Below, one piece after another: positions 22,601 to 33,951 of a stretch of 64,000 bases of DNA. Position 1 is the first letter of the stretch, and each line of letters opens with the position of its first letter. Under the pieces are notes generated by a model. The model saw nothing but the letters and a program-made list of their open reading frames with translations. It ran no database searches and was not told the DNA's origin. The translations under genes were made by a program, and so were the position numbers. Origin of the DNA: Sceloporus undulatus (Eukaryota > Chordata > Lepidosauria > Squamata > Phrynosomatidae); contig NC_056527.1 of NCBI RefSeq assembly GCF_019175285.1, positions 108,269,129 to 108,333,128 on the forward strand, given 5' to 3'.

Positions 22601-25600
22601 TGAGATCCTTCACAGAGCCTGTGTTCAGGAGGGTCAGAATGTTCTCCTTGCTACGGGTCAGCAGGTCAGGGTGTACANNNNNNNNNNTCTACCTCCCACT
22701 CAGGAGGAGCCTCATTTTCAGAGCCAGGGGCCAATATCTGAAGAACAGGCATTGAAATGAAAAGGTCACAAGCTGTTGGCTGTCACCTTTGGGTCATTTT
22801 CTAATTAGCCCCCTCTCTTTCTTCCACATCCTTTTATTGAACTCATCTCTTACAATCACAGGATTTGTATGTGTGTGTGTTTTAGACATATTCAGTGAAA
22901 TCATAAATTCTGACCGTCACCAATTAAGACCATGCTCGGTGTCCATGTTTCCATATGAGGTGAAATCAGGCACATGTGAAGGCATGTTCATTCCCTTTAG
23001 AGGGACAGATCTACAGCTTGCAGTTGCCTGTTATAGAGGATCTTTAAATGGGGTGAATTTTTTTTGCCATTATGTTTTAATGGCCTTTTCAAACCATTTC
23101 AAATTACTGTTTTTAATATGATTATCTAATTGTTTCTTAAATGTGAAGTTCAAAGGCTTTCGTGGCTGGCAACCCATAATTTTTGGTGGGCTTTTTTGGG
23201 CTATGTAGCCATGTTCTAGAAGAGTGTTTTTAAACTTTGCATCACCAACCTTCTCAATTCTGTTTTGTTTCAGTTCATATTGTGAGCTGTCTTTGGTCCT
23301 GTATTGAAAGAAAGGTAGGATATAAATAATGTCACAAAGCTAGAGAACCCTGTACTTTTGCAGATGTTAGATTTCTTCTCCCATCAGTTTGGGCTGATGG
23401 GAGGGGGGAAAAATCTAACATCTGCAAGACTACAGGCTTCTGAAGCTTTGTAACTTTATTTATACCTTTCCTTTTTTCCAGTACAAGAAAACTAGAGTCC
23501 AACAACACCTGGGAGCACCACAAGTTCAATTATTATTGAGAAGTGGTTGTAAAGCACCCCCACCCCTGATGATTCTAAGTGGAAAAAAGGTAGGACATAA
23601 AGTTGTGTTTAAGAACTCTCATTACCGCTGTCACTTCCAAACCATTCTTCCCCAAGGACAATCCTGATCCCCTTATGTACCTTCCTCTTTCGCCCCCGCT
23701 TCTTCTGCTTTATGATAATAATATCTTCTTTCTCTTTTGCTTCTGCTTCCTGAGTTTTCTCAGCTGCCTCCACTGGAAAGGAAAGAAAAGAAAAGAGGGA
23801 GCTGGGACTTTGTAAGATAAAAAAAAAAGAAAAAGAGGAGGAAGTCCTGGCTTCCAGTTCACCACAGCCCCCCAACACTATGTCTTCTCACCTTGCTGGA
23901 CAGGCAATACTACTACTTGTCTTCTTGGCTTGGCAAGTACTCGGGGAGCAAGTGCTTTGTTCTGCAGAGCCTTGGCTTCCATTTCCAGGTGTTTTGCTTT
24001 AAGACTCTGCAGATGATAAAAATGCAGGGCAATTTAAATGAGGGTGGGGGAAAGCTCTACTTTTTTACCACCAGGAACTTGAAATATGCCCCCAATCTGC
24101 TGACCATCTCCCCATTGTCACAACAGACAGATCAAAATATCTCTATTTTCTTTCGCAGACCTGTCACTATTTTCACAGGGACTGCAAAGAAAATTTGAGG
24201 TACTGTATGTGAAAGTAGTACAGGGTTCTGGGGTGCTTGTGGGTGTGTTTCCACACATTGGGGTGGGGGCTTTCTATGACTGGAGAGAAAAGTTTCCTGA
24301 AAATCACACCTTTTTTAAAATTCAGGAGCCAAGAGGCTGGTGGCTTCAGCAATCACATGCAGTGGTCTCTTGGTATAAATCTTTTAACCCACTGTCACTG
24401 CTATATGAGTCTACAGTGTACAACATAAGAGATGTATTTTACTGCCTCATTGGTGCAACCTTTGACTTAACAACAACAATAATTAACACACAGTAGACTA
24501 ACTGCAGCCCTCCAAGCGCTGATTGATCCCATCAGTCATAGCCAACCCAAGCCAGTAATCTATGCGTTGCAGTCCAGCAATATTCAGAGGTCTGTACTTT
24601 GGCCACCCCTGGTTTAACAGACTTCCTCCCTCCAAGTTGAAACAATTTATAGTTAACTACATTTGATAATAATTTTCCTGTTATTGGTGCCTAGCACTGA
24701 GAACAGTTACTTTTTAGGTTTACAGTTCCCAGAGTCCTCCAGCCACCATGCTAGGGATTCTGGAGTGGTAGTCCCAAAACATGTATTCTCTTAAGCTCTG
24801 CTTTGGCCTCTATCTTTTCTGTTCTTGGACATCTTTGGTAAGCTGTTCAGAAACAGGTTTCACAATATGGGTCAATCAAGCTCTTCATTTCCTTTAGGGT
24901 CAGAACATGGGTATCATCACCCAAGAAAAGATCTAAGGCCAGTAAGATGCAGCAAGTAGAAACTGCATTGAAGACAGCAGCATGCATTCCATCAGATTAA
25001 CAGCTGTTCTGGCTCCCACTTTTTTGTAGCTACAATCTTGAAAAGTTATATATCAAAAAGGGTTCAGGGAATCAGTCTAAAATGTAGCTTTTCCAGCGAT
25101 GGAGAGGAATCATCCAGATGTGGGTTGCTCTTCCTCACTGCTCCAGTAAATAGGAAGACTTGAATGGAGCTACTAGAAGTGGAAACAACCCCATCCCCCA
25201 TAGCTCTCAGTCTAGTTCCTGCCTCTGCTCCCCATAGGCTGTTTCTCAAGCTTCGATCCTCAATTCACCTACAGGAGAGTCCATTGGAGACTAGCCCATC
25301 TTGCAGTTCATTGACTCTAAGTTGGAAGAGACCACAAAACGCCATCCAGTCCAACCCCATTCTGCCATGCAGGAAGACATGATCAAAGCATTCTTGACAG
25401 ATGGCAATCCAGCCTGATTAAAAACCTCCAAAAAAGGAGACTCAACCACACTCTAATATAGTGTATTCCACTATTGTCAGGAAGTTCTTCTGAATGTTTA
25501 GGGGGAATCTCTTTTCCTGTAATTTGAATGCATACTCTGTGTCCTAGTCTCTGGAGCAGAAGAAAACAAAAACTACAGTTAAGGAGGAAAAATGAAATGC

Positions 25601-28600
25601 ACAGGTATAGGACTAGTGACACCTGGCGTGACAACAGTAAATGGGAAAGGGATATAGGAGTCTTCATGGATCGCAAGCTAAATATGAGTCAACAGTGTGA
25701 TGCGGCAGCTAAAAAAACCAACATGATTCTTGCCTGCATCAATGTCTAGATCAAGGGATTTAATAGTACCACTCTGTTCTGCTTTGGTCAGACCTCACCT
25801 GGAACACTGTGTCCAGAAGAGGGTGGCCAAAATGATTAAAGGTCTGGAAACCTTGCCCTATGAGGAGCGGCTTAGGAAGTTTGGTGTGTTTAGCCTGGGG
25901 AAAAGAATGTTAAGAGGTGACATGATAGCCATGATTAAATATTTGCAATGATGTTATGTTGGAGATGGAGCAAGATCTTACATTTCCCCCTAAAGTTCAT
26001 TTTGTTAGTTTCGACCCAGCTCTCTAACCTGTTAGTCTTATTATGAATTCTGATCCAGGCTACTCCTCCTAATTTGATAATTTAATAATCTGCGAATTTG
26101 ATAAGCATCCCCTCTATTCCAGACAGAAGGGAAGAGAAAGAAAGAACAAGGGTTTTTATTCATTAGCTGATCATGGATTTGTCAAGTAAATCAACATAGA
26201 AATCAAGCACTGACTTTCTAGGAAATCCTGTCACCACAATAACTTTTTCTATCATGACAAGCAGATGCCATTGTAGAACTATCCCCATGTGGGCAGGAAT
26301 TGAAGAGTTGCCTTTGTTAAAACTTAAGGTGCTTGTTACTCCCCTTTTGTATTTTAAGAGATAGGCAAAAACATTAAAAAATGTTTGCATCCCACTTAAT
26401 CTGATAAAATTAGTTGGGCTCTACTAATGAAGAACAAAAATCCAAATGTGAGACTGCAGGCAACTCCCATCATATCACAACCATTCTCAATGCTAGCTAG
26501 GACTGATGGGAATTGCAACCCCAAATTTGGAAGACCAGAAGATGCCAACTTCTCTTGCAGAAGAACAAAAAGGGAACACATACACAGAAACCAAAGCTTA
26601 TCACCTGCAGCTCACGCCTAGTCTCATTCAGCAAATTCAAAATATTCATCCGCTCCCTGCCCGGTGTGTTGAGGAGGCGTGCCCCACCACTCCCAGCTCC
26701 AGCGTTCTCTTTTTCCAAGGCCTCTAATCGTAGCACCCGTTCAACAACATTTGGCTCAAGATTTTCCAGTGGCAGTAGGGAACTAGTGATGAGAAACACC
26801 AGAAGTTATTACCAAGTTCCACTTAGCTTTTCTGACAATTCAAACAAAGGAACAAATTTGAGACAGTTTGTTTTTTTTTTTTTTAGCTAAACCCCTCCAA
26901 ACCCTGTCAGACCCTTAACCAAAAAGACCTTGAAGCCTCACCTAAGTGGCTCCTCCTCAACCACACCTGATTGTTCCTCCTCTAAGCAAGGTTTCTTTGC
27001 CTCAGGACCTACACTGCTGGTATCTTCACAAGGTCTCTTGGAAGCTTCTAAAAGAGAGGACACTTTATTTCACACATTACAATTTGATACACAGATAAGA
27101 CCTAAAGACAACAAAGCTGACATTAAGATAAACTATTAATGGTATCTACACCAATGGACAAGACTGGTTATTTTTCTTGGCAACCTAGTTTCCAGTTTTG
27201 CAGAAGACCTTCTCCAGCTTGGCTTACCATTCTCACTCTTCCACCACTGACAGCTCCAAAGACTTGTGGTATTTTGATATTGTGCATTCTGCTTTTATTA
27301 TGCAGTCTGAGCTACTTTGTAAACCACCTTGAAACAATTTGCACCATGAAATGTAGGATAAACAATCGTAATTCCACTTAATCAATGTCATTTCAAGTTG
27401 CTTTACAAATAAAATCAACTGAAATTATCAAAATTAAGCAGGTACTAAAATATTAAAACAAGTGCATGTGTCTGAGAGAAATGATCACAGAACATAACTA
27501 CTCCTTAAGAACATCCACTCTTTCAAAGCTGCAGTAGATAAGAACAACCAGGTTGAATATAAGGTGCCACAGATGACCTCAGAGCATTGACTGGTCCATA
27601 TAGAGGAACAGGTAGTCCATGAGAAGTAGACATGATCATGGGAGGTTTTGGCATATTTTAGGTCCTTTCCTGGGGAACCAAGAATCCTGCATTCCCTGTC
27701 ACTTCTTTCGCACATAACATGTTATGTTCAGGTTCCACATCAATTCTGCAAGACTGCAAGCCAACTTTAGCCCAGTGCTTCCCTTACCAATCTCAGGCAG
27801 GGTTTCTTGTGTGAAAGGCTTGTTCACCACTTCCTTGGACTTGGCAGCAAAGTTGAGGCTTGTGAGGGTGTCAAAGTAGTACCGTTTCTCTGGGGCAATG
27901 TTTGCAATGATCAAGCTGTGAGCAGTACCACCTAGAGAATCCTGGAGGGAAGATGAAAGATATTCAGAGAGGAGAAAACAGCCACCATCCTCAGTCATCT
28001 CTAAACCAATACTTCCTCTAGGGAAATCACATTCTCCCAACTACCTGGAGGAGACGAGTAAGTTTGCTGTCTCTGTAGGGTATTCGAGGCAGCCCCTGGT
28101 TAAGGGCATCAACCACCTTACTGAGGACAAAAAGTGAGGTGTTGATGGCACCACTCTCCTTCAGACGCAGGCCTTTGTTGCCAGTCCGACGGTTGTCTTC
28201 TGAGCCTGCCAAGTCAATGAGACAAAGTTTTGCCGCCCGGCATGCAGATGGTGGCCAGCCCTGGGACCGGCTCACTAGCACCAGCAAGACAGCATGACTC
28301 CGGCTGGAGCGCTGATTCAGCTGTGTAGATGCCACTGTCCGATTGAGGCTGGCAGGCAAGAAGTGCCTTTCAAAGTCAGGGAAGTTTGTGATCTCCCGTT
28401 GGGTCAAGCCTGGCACCAGGATGTGGTGGTTGCGATCCTCCCGGATGGGCAAGTCATGAAGGGAGGGCTGAAGGAGGTCCAAAACCTGTGAGATAGCAAA
28501 CCTTCATTGACTTCGGTAAAAGTGATGCCTGAAAGTCTCAGTGTGTATCAATGCATAAAGACCATAGCTGGCTGGCTTAAACAAGTTGTTTATTTTCATG

Positions 28601-30291
28601 AAGTACAATGGAAGCCCATTTTTTCTCTTAGAAAAGGTAGCACATGCCAGCAAAGGCCTTTCTCAAGGTAGCATGGGAAGGCAATACACCTTGGCCAAGA
28701 CTAAAAGCTACCAATCCTAAATACAACATAGTAAAAAAAGAGGAAACATGAGGGAAACTACAAATCCATAACCAATATCCATTACTCTCCTAGATTAATC
28801 TCCTAGACATTTATCTCCCAATATTTCTTGCTGTTGGATTCTATCATGTTCTGAACCATCACCCAGAGATTTCACAGTTCCTAACCAGTGAATATGTTGA
28901 GTTTAACTTTTTTTGGAGCAGTTTGTCAGTCTTCACTTACCTTCTCTTGGTATATCTCAAGATAGGACATAGAGACTGAATACTTCCACCCATCCCCTGA
29001 AGCATCTCTTGTCATCTGCAAGATATCCCGAACAGCTCGCGGTATCACCCCTGGTTGATCTGGAGTCCCCAACATTGTATGTGTCTTGCCTGCCAGTGGG
29101 AGAAGAATGGTAAGAAAGAATAAAACACCAGTTCTCCCCTCAGTTCAATCCTAGTTGCCAGCCCATTTGAGCTGGTTTCATCTCTATAATGCTTTATATT
29201 CACCTGCTCCAGTAGGCCCATAAGCCAGGATGCTGGCATTCTGCCCCTCCAGCAAATGGTGCAACATAGGTTGAACTGACCCCATATAGATATCATGCTG
29301 AGTGGCTGCTTCACCATAAAAAGCATCAAACCTGTTGAGAGAGAAGCAGGATGTGGACTGACTAATTGCCTAGAAAATGGAGCAGTTTCTAAGGTAAGGA
29401 GATTACCAACAGGAGGACAATGTGTGGGTCTACAAAGCCATTCCTTAAAGCAGAGCAAGATACATGGCGGGGATGGGGCTCCAGATGTTTTGGACTACAA
29501 CTCTTGCCAACGCCAGTGGACAAAGGCAACTGTTAGGGATTGGGGGAGTGGTAATCCACAACAGGAAGGGTAGACAACTGAGGAGGGGGTTATGTTTGCC
29601 CCTGGACAGCCCCGTGATGGGATGGTCCAACACACCTGACATTTGGGAGTGACATCATGCCACTTCTTTCATACTTGGCCAATTTCAGCCAACTTTTCAG
29701 CTTTTCTGAGGGGTTTTAAAGTACTGTATATGTGGGGATTGTTGGGGCAAAACCACTGTTTTTGCCTTGGTTTTGAGCCACAGGGAGATAATTGCCCAAA
29801 AACATTAAAAATGGCCAGGGGGTCTGGTGGCTTCGGAGGTTGCAATTTGAGTCCCCAAGGCTGCATTTTCCCCAACTCTGGTCTGTAAAGTAATAGCTTA
29901 CCAAGCTTTGAGGTTTTCCCTAGCAATATCACCTGATCTCATGCAGGGAGAAGGCAAGAGCATTTTGGCAATATCTTGGCAGTGCCAATGATATGGCCCC
30001 TACCTCAGTTCAAAGTGAACTCCTCCCACCCATTAAGATCAGCAAACAAAAACACTATGAGTTCAGTTTAAGAAATCTTGGCCCAACTCACTTGTATTTC
30101 ATTGTCGCCATCTCGTTTCTCCAGTTAAGGATCTCCAAGGAACGAGAATCCACACCACGCACACATGGAACATCCTGACCCTGTCCAGTTCCCACACCAG
30201 GCCGCAATCGGACACATACTCGTACTCTGGCTGGTGCATTGGCAGGGACTCGGCAGACCTTGGTCCGTCTTGAGTGCTGCTTCGTAGACAT
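16670..30291 (-). CDS. KIF22: KIF22 (Kid), chromokinesin-10; complete apart from a 10-N gap, 12 coding exons
   Basis: Coding exons in order: 30291-30092 (exon begins at 30297), 29331-29204, 29089-28941, 28485-28045, 27941-27788, 27047-26942, 26782-26605, 24006-23892, 23772-23681, 22737-22524 (contains the Ns), 21139-21080, 16702-16670. About 619 aa if the gap is empty (human 665). Motor: [10 protein letters not shown] (22-31), P-loop GPTGAGKT (105-112, split between exons), switch I NQRSSRSH (216-223), switch II DLAGSE (250-255). A basic segment ([10 protein letters not shown]) and then a helix-hairpin-helix DNA-binding region ([13 protein letters not shown], then VYGISPKQV) follow. In the family it drives the polar ejection force that aligns chromosome arms. 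The start is the first in-frame ATG: the frame upstream, read across the splice to the probable first exon, meets TGA at 32651-32649 with no ATG between. The N-terminus is shorter than in human. Confidence 0.95.
17313..17550 (-). mobile_element. Sauria-type SINE
   Basis: Reverse-complement copy: tail GTGTACATTCAAGTCATTTC, body GACTTGTCCAAGGTCACCCA, head with TTTGAACTCTGGTCTCCAGG. In KIF22 intron 12 (last intron). Confidence 0.85.
17900..18180 (-). mobile_element. BovB (RTE) LINE fragment
   Basis: The minus-strand translation contains [19 protein letters not shown], the conserved C-terminal peptide of BovB ORF2. Broken. Confidence 0.75.
18334..18553. mobile_element. MITE family A
   Basis: GATCCAAAACATAATGCAG ... 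CTGCAGTGTTTTGAATC with the family's arms (GAGGCCGCTTTAACTGCCCT). Confidence 0.8.
18560..20660. other. KIF22 last-intron stretch without recognised elements
   Basis: AT-rich. A short tandem echo, CTTAGCAATGCTGGTCTTA, occurs twice near 20283-20333. Nothing else recognised. Confidence 0.4.
20665..20840. repeat. Inverted-repeat squamate element
   Basis: Hairpin with centre near 20765: left arm GTTTTTCAGGGTATGTGGCC ... CTGACATTTCGCCA, right arm TGGCGAAATGTCAGGAATAA ... GGCCACATCGCCTGAAAAAC. Confidence 0.65.
21797..21885. mobile_element. LINE relic fragment (L2/CR1-like, antisense)
   Basis: TAGCTCAGACCACAGGCCTA, TCTGGCCCAGCATTGTTCC and CAGGTGCCTATGGGGAAT match the older LINE relic also present at 35880-36275. 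Confidence 0.45.
22678..22687. other. Assembly gap (10 N) inside KIF22 coding exon
   Basis: Ten Ns interrupt the exon 22737-22524. The exon must be a multiple of three because both flanking junctions are phase 0. It is 204 known nt (68 codons) without Ns but 214 with them. Confidence 0.98.
23143..23225. repeat. Unclassified squamate repeat fragment
   Basis: AAGGCTTTCGTGGCTGGCAA and GGCTATGTAGCCATGTTCTA, same family as 20665-20840. Confidence 0.55.
25315..25575 (-). mobile_element. CR1 3'-end relic
   Basis: CATCCAGTCCAACCCCATTC and GCCATGCAGGAAGACATGAT are the reverse complement of the CR1 3' region. It abuts a second CR1 piece in the other direction. Confidence 0.75.
25585..25985 (+). mobile_element. 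CR1 ORF2 C-terminal relic
   Basis: Frames give [37 protein letters not shown] and [18 protein letters not shown], standard CR1 reverse-transcriptase C-terminal peptides. Broken. Confidence 0.85.
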
Positions 30292-30539
30292 GAATGCCTG
30301 ACAGCAGAAGAAAGTGTGTTGTAAGCTATAAGTAACTGAAAGAGAAAGGAACTTGGTATCACCCTGCCCATATTCCAACAGCTATCACATCTGACTCCAA
30401 GCCTTCTTAGTTGTGGCATCCTGACTATAGAAGCTTCTCCCTTGAAGGCTTACATTCTGCCTTACATTTATACCCTACCTTTCCCCGCATATTATAAGAG
30501 CAGGCACAATGCAGTCCACATAGTCACACATTATCTTTC

Positions 30540-30828
30540 TTTGTTGTTAACCACCTTTGAGTCGGCCCTGACTCATAGAGGTCCTGTGAACAAGACACAT
30601 CCAGTACTCTCTATCCTCTACTGCTCTGCTCAGTCCCTGCAAACCCATGCCTGTGACCCCCTTGACTGAGTCCATCTATCTTGCAAGTAGTCTTCCCTTC
30701 CTTCTCCTACCCTCTGCCTTTCCAATCATTGTTTCTTCAGAGATCCATGCCTTCTCGTTATGTGGCCAAAGTATGACAGCCTCAGTTTGATCATTTGGCT
30801 CCCAAGGAGAGGACTGGTTTGACCTGTT
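30540..30828 (-). mobile_element. BovB LINE fragment
   Basis: GCCTTCTCGTTATGTGGCCA, then AAGTATGACAGCCTCAGTTT, reads on the minus strand as the BovB C-terminal region; CAGTACTCTCTATCCTCTAC is also shared with 46.9 kb. Between KIF22 exons 1 and 2. Confidence 0.7.
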
Positions 30829-31354
30829 CTTAGTCCCCTCCATTTTATTTTAAAACTTCCATCATGGTTGCCATTAAAACTCAGCAAGAGACTGCTAAAT
30901 GCACCGTAGTCAATGGGGAAAGGCCCTAACTGCTATAATATTGGCTATCAATGGAATCCTCAATATCCTAGTCGATATCCTCTTAAATAGTTTATATGTT
31001 AACTGACATCAGTTTAAACACATTGAAGCTTCTTTATGTATAAGTATAGAATTAATAATAGCCAAGTATGAGTGGAGGAACTTCATTTATTAATGATGGG
31101 GGAATTAATTTGAAAATTGTTAAATTTAAACATAAAAATGCAGGACAGTACCTTATTTTATGTTTTAATTCTAAAGGATAGTAAGTTTTGCCCATTCCAC
31201 TTAAGGAAGATGCCTTGATCCTCAAGGATGTGTCCACCTGAGAAGTGGCCTCTGCCCAGAAGTTGCCCGCTACTCACTCGCAATACTGGGATCTAAGTCC
31301 ATTCACAACATTACTAAAATAAATATATACATATACATAAAGCAATGTTAATTA

Positions 31355-31685
31355 CAGGTTAAATCTTCCTTATCCAAAATCATTGGGGCCATAAATGTTT
31401 TGGATTGTGGAGCTTTTTGGATTTTGGAATACCTGCATTTGCATATTCATGCATAATGAGTTATCTTGGAGCCTAAACATGAAATTCGTTTATGTCTTGT
31501 GTATATCTCATGTACATAGCCTTAAGGTAACTTTTATACGCAGTATTGTTTAATAATTTCGTGACGGAAACAAAGTTTGTACTGAGCCATCAGAAAGCAA
31601 AAGTGTCACTGTCTCAGCCGCCCATGTAAACGGTTTTTGAATATTTGGGATTTTGGAGTTCCAAATAAGGGGGACTCAACCGGTG
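31355..31685 (+). mobile_element. Tigger-like element resembling a mammalian MER-type Tigger family
   Basis: CAGGTTAAATCTTCCTTATCC ... GGGACTCAACCGGTG at TA targets; interior AACAAAGTTTGTACTGAGCC and AAAGTGTCACTGTCTCAGCC. A second copy lies at 60104-60365 in reverse. Confidence 0.75.
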
Positions 31686-31710
31686 TAATATTAAATATCA
31701 ATGTCATATG

Positions 31711-31945
31711 AAAGGCAGCATAGCTAGTGGTTTGAGTGCTGGACTACACTCTGGAGGCCAGGGTTTGGTTCTCTGCTCAGCCATGAAACCCCTGGAGGAC
31801 TTTGGTCACGTTGTGTGTTCTCAGCCTCAGGGGAAGGCAATGGCAAACCTCCCCTAAAACAGATCTGCCAAGAAAAGCCCATGGGAGGGTGGCCTTAGGG
31901 GTGCCATAAGTCAACACGAAGGCACGCAGGTTACAATAAAAGCCC
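31711..31945 (+). mobile_element. Sauria-type SINE
   Basis: Head TAGCTAGTGGTTTGAGTGCTG, middle CTCAGCCATGAAACCCCTGG, tail GGGGTGCCATAAGTCAACAC. Confidence 0.85.
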
Positions 31946-32271
31946 CCCTTCCCCACAAACTACCAATCCCAGAACTCCATGGCATTGGGGCACAGCAGTT
32001 GAAGCAGTGTCAGACTGGATACAGTATTTCTGCAGTGCAGATACAGAGGGATCCAAACCTGAAGCCTCTCTTTAGGGCAGCGTTCCCAGGCATCACACGG
32101 TTCTTGTCCTGTTTGTTTGCTACATTTTGTTTTTTAAAGCTTAATATGTATTAATATGTCTCTACTTCTCATGGCTTTACCCAGAATGCCATGCCGTGGG
32201 CAGGTGTTCCTTCTCTTTACTCAGCCCTCCACCTTTGTGGCTTTGACTATTCAGATGGTATTAATATGTCC

Positions 32272-32392
32272 GCTCTAGGAATCTCTAGGTCCTCCAGCGC
32301 AACTCTATGGTCAACATCTGCCAGACGCTGACCATAGAGTTGCGCTGGAGGACCTATAGATTCCTAGAGAAGCATTCTCTCTAGGAAACCCT
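32272..32392. repeat. Hairpin repeat (CTCTAGGAATCTCTAGGTCC)
   Basis: Arms CTCTAGGAATCTCTAGGTCC ... GGACCTATAGATTCCTAGAGA around ATCTGCCAGAC. The same hairpin is inside the MITE at 49109-49475. Confidence 0.75.
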
Positions 32393-32537
32393 GAAGTGCA
32401 ACTTTCGGTTATCATTTTTAATTGGTTGTAAGTAGAGCTCTGTGCAAATTTACAGTCCTTTATAAATAAAGCTGAACAACAATGTATGTAAAGACGCTTA
32501 CTCCGAAGTAGACCCCTGTGCTTCCAAAGGCTTTTAC

Positions 32538-32760
32538 CTGCAAGTAAGGATCCCTTGTCACCGAAGGGCCGCGCTGAGCCTCACTTCCAAGCCAGAGAGG
32601 CCTCCAGTCCCATCGCAATCGCCCTCCTCTCCGCCGGTTCCTTCCTCCTCACACAAAACGGAAGCCGAGGAGGAATCCTTTTTCCCAACCTTCGCGTTTG
32701 TATTTGGCGCTAAGCCCACCCCAAAGGGAAAACCGACCAATGCGAAGGAAGCAGGAGAAA
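32538..32760 (-). other. KIF22: Probable non-coding first exon of KIF22, with an upstream ORF
   Basis: A donor (TTGCAG|GTAAAA) ends an exon at 32538; the next KIF22 exon opens at 30297 (CAG|GCATTC ATG). The exon contains an ATG at 32740 that opens a 60-codon uORF ending at a TGA (32558), 20 nt before the donor, in a different frame from KIF22. The 5' end is not determined. Confidence 0.5.
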
Positions 32761-32890
32761 AACAGCCGTTAAGCCACTGCGCATGCGCAGTTGGAAGGCC
32801 GAAAGAAAGAGGAAGCGCCGCGCACGCGCACTGGCACCTCAGGCGTTGGATGGGAGGGTTCGCGCATGCGCACCAGAACTGGAGGGCGTA
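32620..32890 (-). promoter_or_regulatory. KIF22 CpG promoter with NRF1-type palindromes
   Basis: GC-rich block upstream of the probable first exon. TGCGCATGCGCA near 32779-32790 and CGCGCATGCGCA near 32861-32872 match the NRF1 dyad. It lies back to back with the PAGR1 promoter, separated by two MITEs (32934-33333). Confidence 0.6.
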
Positions 32891-32933
32891 ACGACGATTG
32901 ATGAGCGTTAAAAATGGAGGAAAAGAGAACTTA

Positions 32934-33141
32934 GGTCCAAAACACTCTGCAGAAGTGATCCATTTTTTTTTGGAGAAGCACTTTTAACTGCCCTGGCTCA
33001 ATGCTGTGGAATTCTGGGAACTGTAGTTTTGTAAGACATTTAGCTTTCCCTGTCAGAAAAAGCTCCGCTGCCACAATAAACTACCATTCCCAGGATTCCC
33101 TAGCACTGAGCCCTGATTATTTCTGCGGTGTGTTTCGGACT
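32934..33141. mobile_element. MITE family A between KIF22 and PAGR1 promoters
   Basis: Starts GGTCCAAAACACTCTGCAG, ends GGTGTGTTTCGGAC. Arms hold GGGAACTGTAGTTTTG and AATAAACTACCATTCCCAGG. Confidence 0.8.
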
Positions 33142-33163
33142 CGAGAGAGAACATGTTCACATA

Positions 33164-33333
33164 GGTCCAAAACACAAAATAATCAGTTTGAGGCCGCTGT
33201 GACTGCTAGGGAATTCTGGGATTTATTGTGGCACCAGAGCTCTCTGACGGGAAAAAATAAATGTCTCACAAAAACTACAGTTCCCAGAATCCCCTAGTAA
33301 TTGAGCCAGGGCAGTTAGAGCGGTCTCAAAATG
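33164..33333. mobile_element. Second MITE family A copy, 3'-truncated
   Basis: GGTCCAAAACACAAAATAATC ... GCAGTTAGAGCGGTCTCAAAATGGA, with ACTACAGTTCCCAGAATCCC at 33274-33293. Followed by a GATGATAAAAATAATAATAA microsatellite. Confidence 0.8.
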
Positions 33334-33363
33334 GATGATGATGATGATAAAAATAATAATAAT

Positions 33364-33470
33364 AATGGCTAAGAGCGCATGCGTTAAAATTAAAAACAGC
33401 GGAGCTGTATGCGCATGCGTCGAAATACGGCGCATGCGCCTTAGCAGACGAAAGTCGTATGCTCAGTGAG
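33364..33470 (+). promoter_or_regulatory. Probable PAGR1 promoter with three NRF1-like sites
   Basis: Three GCGCATGCG cores lie close together near 33374, 33411 and 33430, followed by GC-rich DNA. PAGR1 coding begins just after a good acceptor at 35229, so an upstream leader exon is expected and this is the best CpG block available. The donor of that leader exon is not certain. Confidence 0.5.
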
Positions 33471-33951
33471 GCTGTTCAGCGTCAAGGAGGAGCGATCGAT
33501 TGTGCGGGGCTTTGCTTTTGTGGGCTGCCTGCCTTGTCTGGAAAGGAAGGCAAGAGGGAAGGAGGCTTATGGGAGCTGTGATGCCCGGATGGACCCTGAG
33601 TGGGCGACTAGGGACCCTCCCTTCAACTCCCTTCCTAACCAGTTCATAGGCTGACCACTCTCTTTCCACAAACCTTGTCCTCAGCCCCAAACTCTGCAAC
33701 AAGTCTCCAGCTCCTCTGCTCATGTGCAGAGTGCTTTCAATGGACAGCAACACAACTGTGATGCAACCAAATTAAACAATTAATGTATAGTTCCCCAGGG
33801 GTTGATCTTAAGCATGGAAACAACCAGATCTGATCTACTGTTTTGTAAGGAGGCAAGAAAGTAACTTCCACTGCACAGTGGGGTGGCTTACTTCCAGGTA
33901 AGTATGGCTGAGGCACTGCAAGAATAATGAACCAGTTTGACACCTCCAAAG

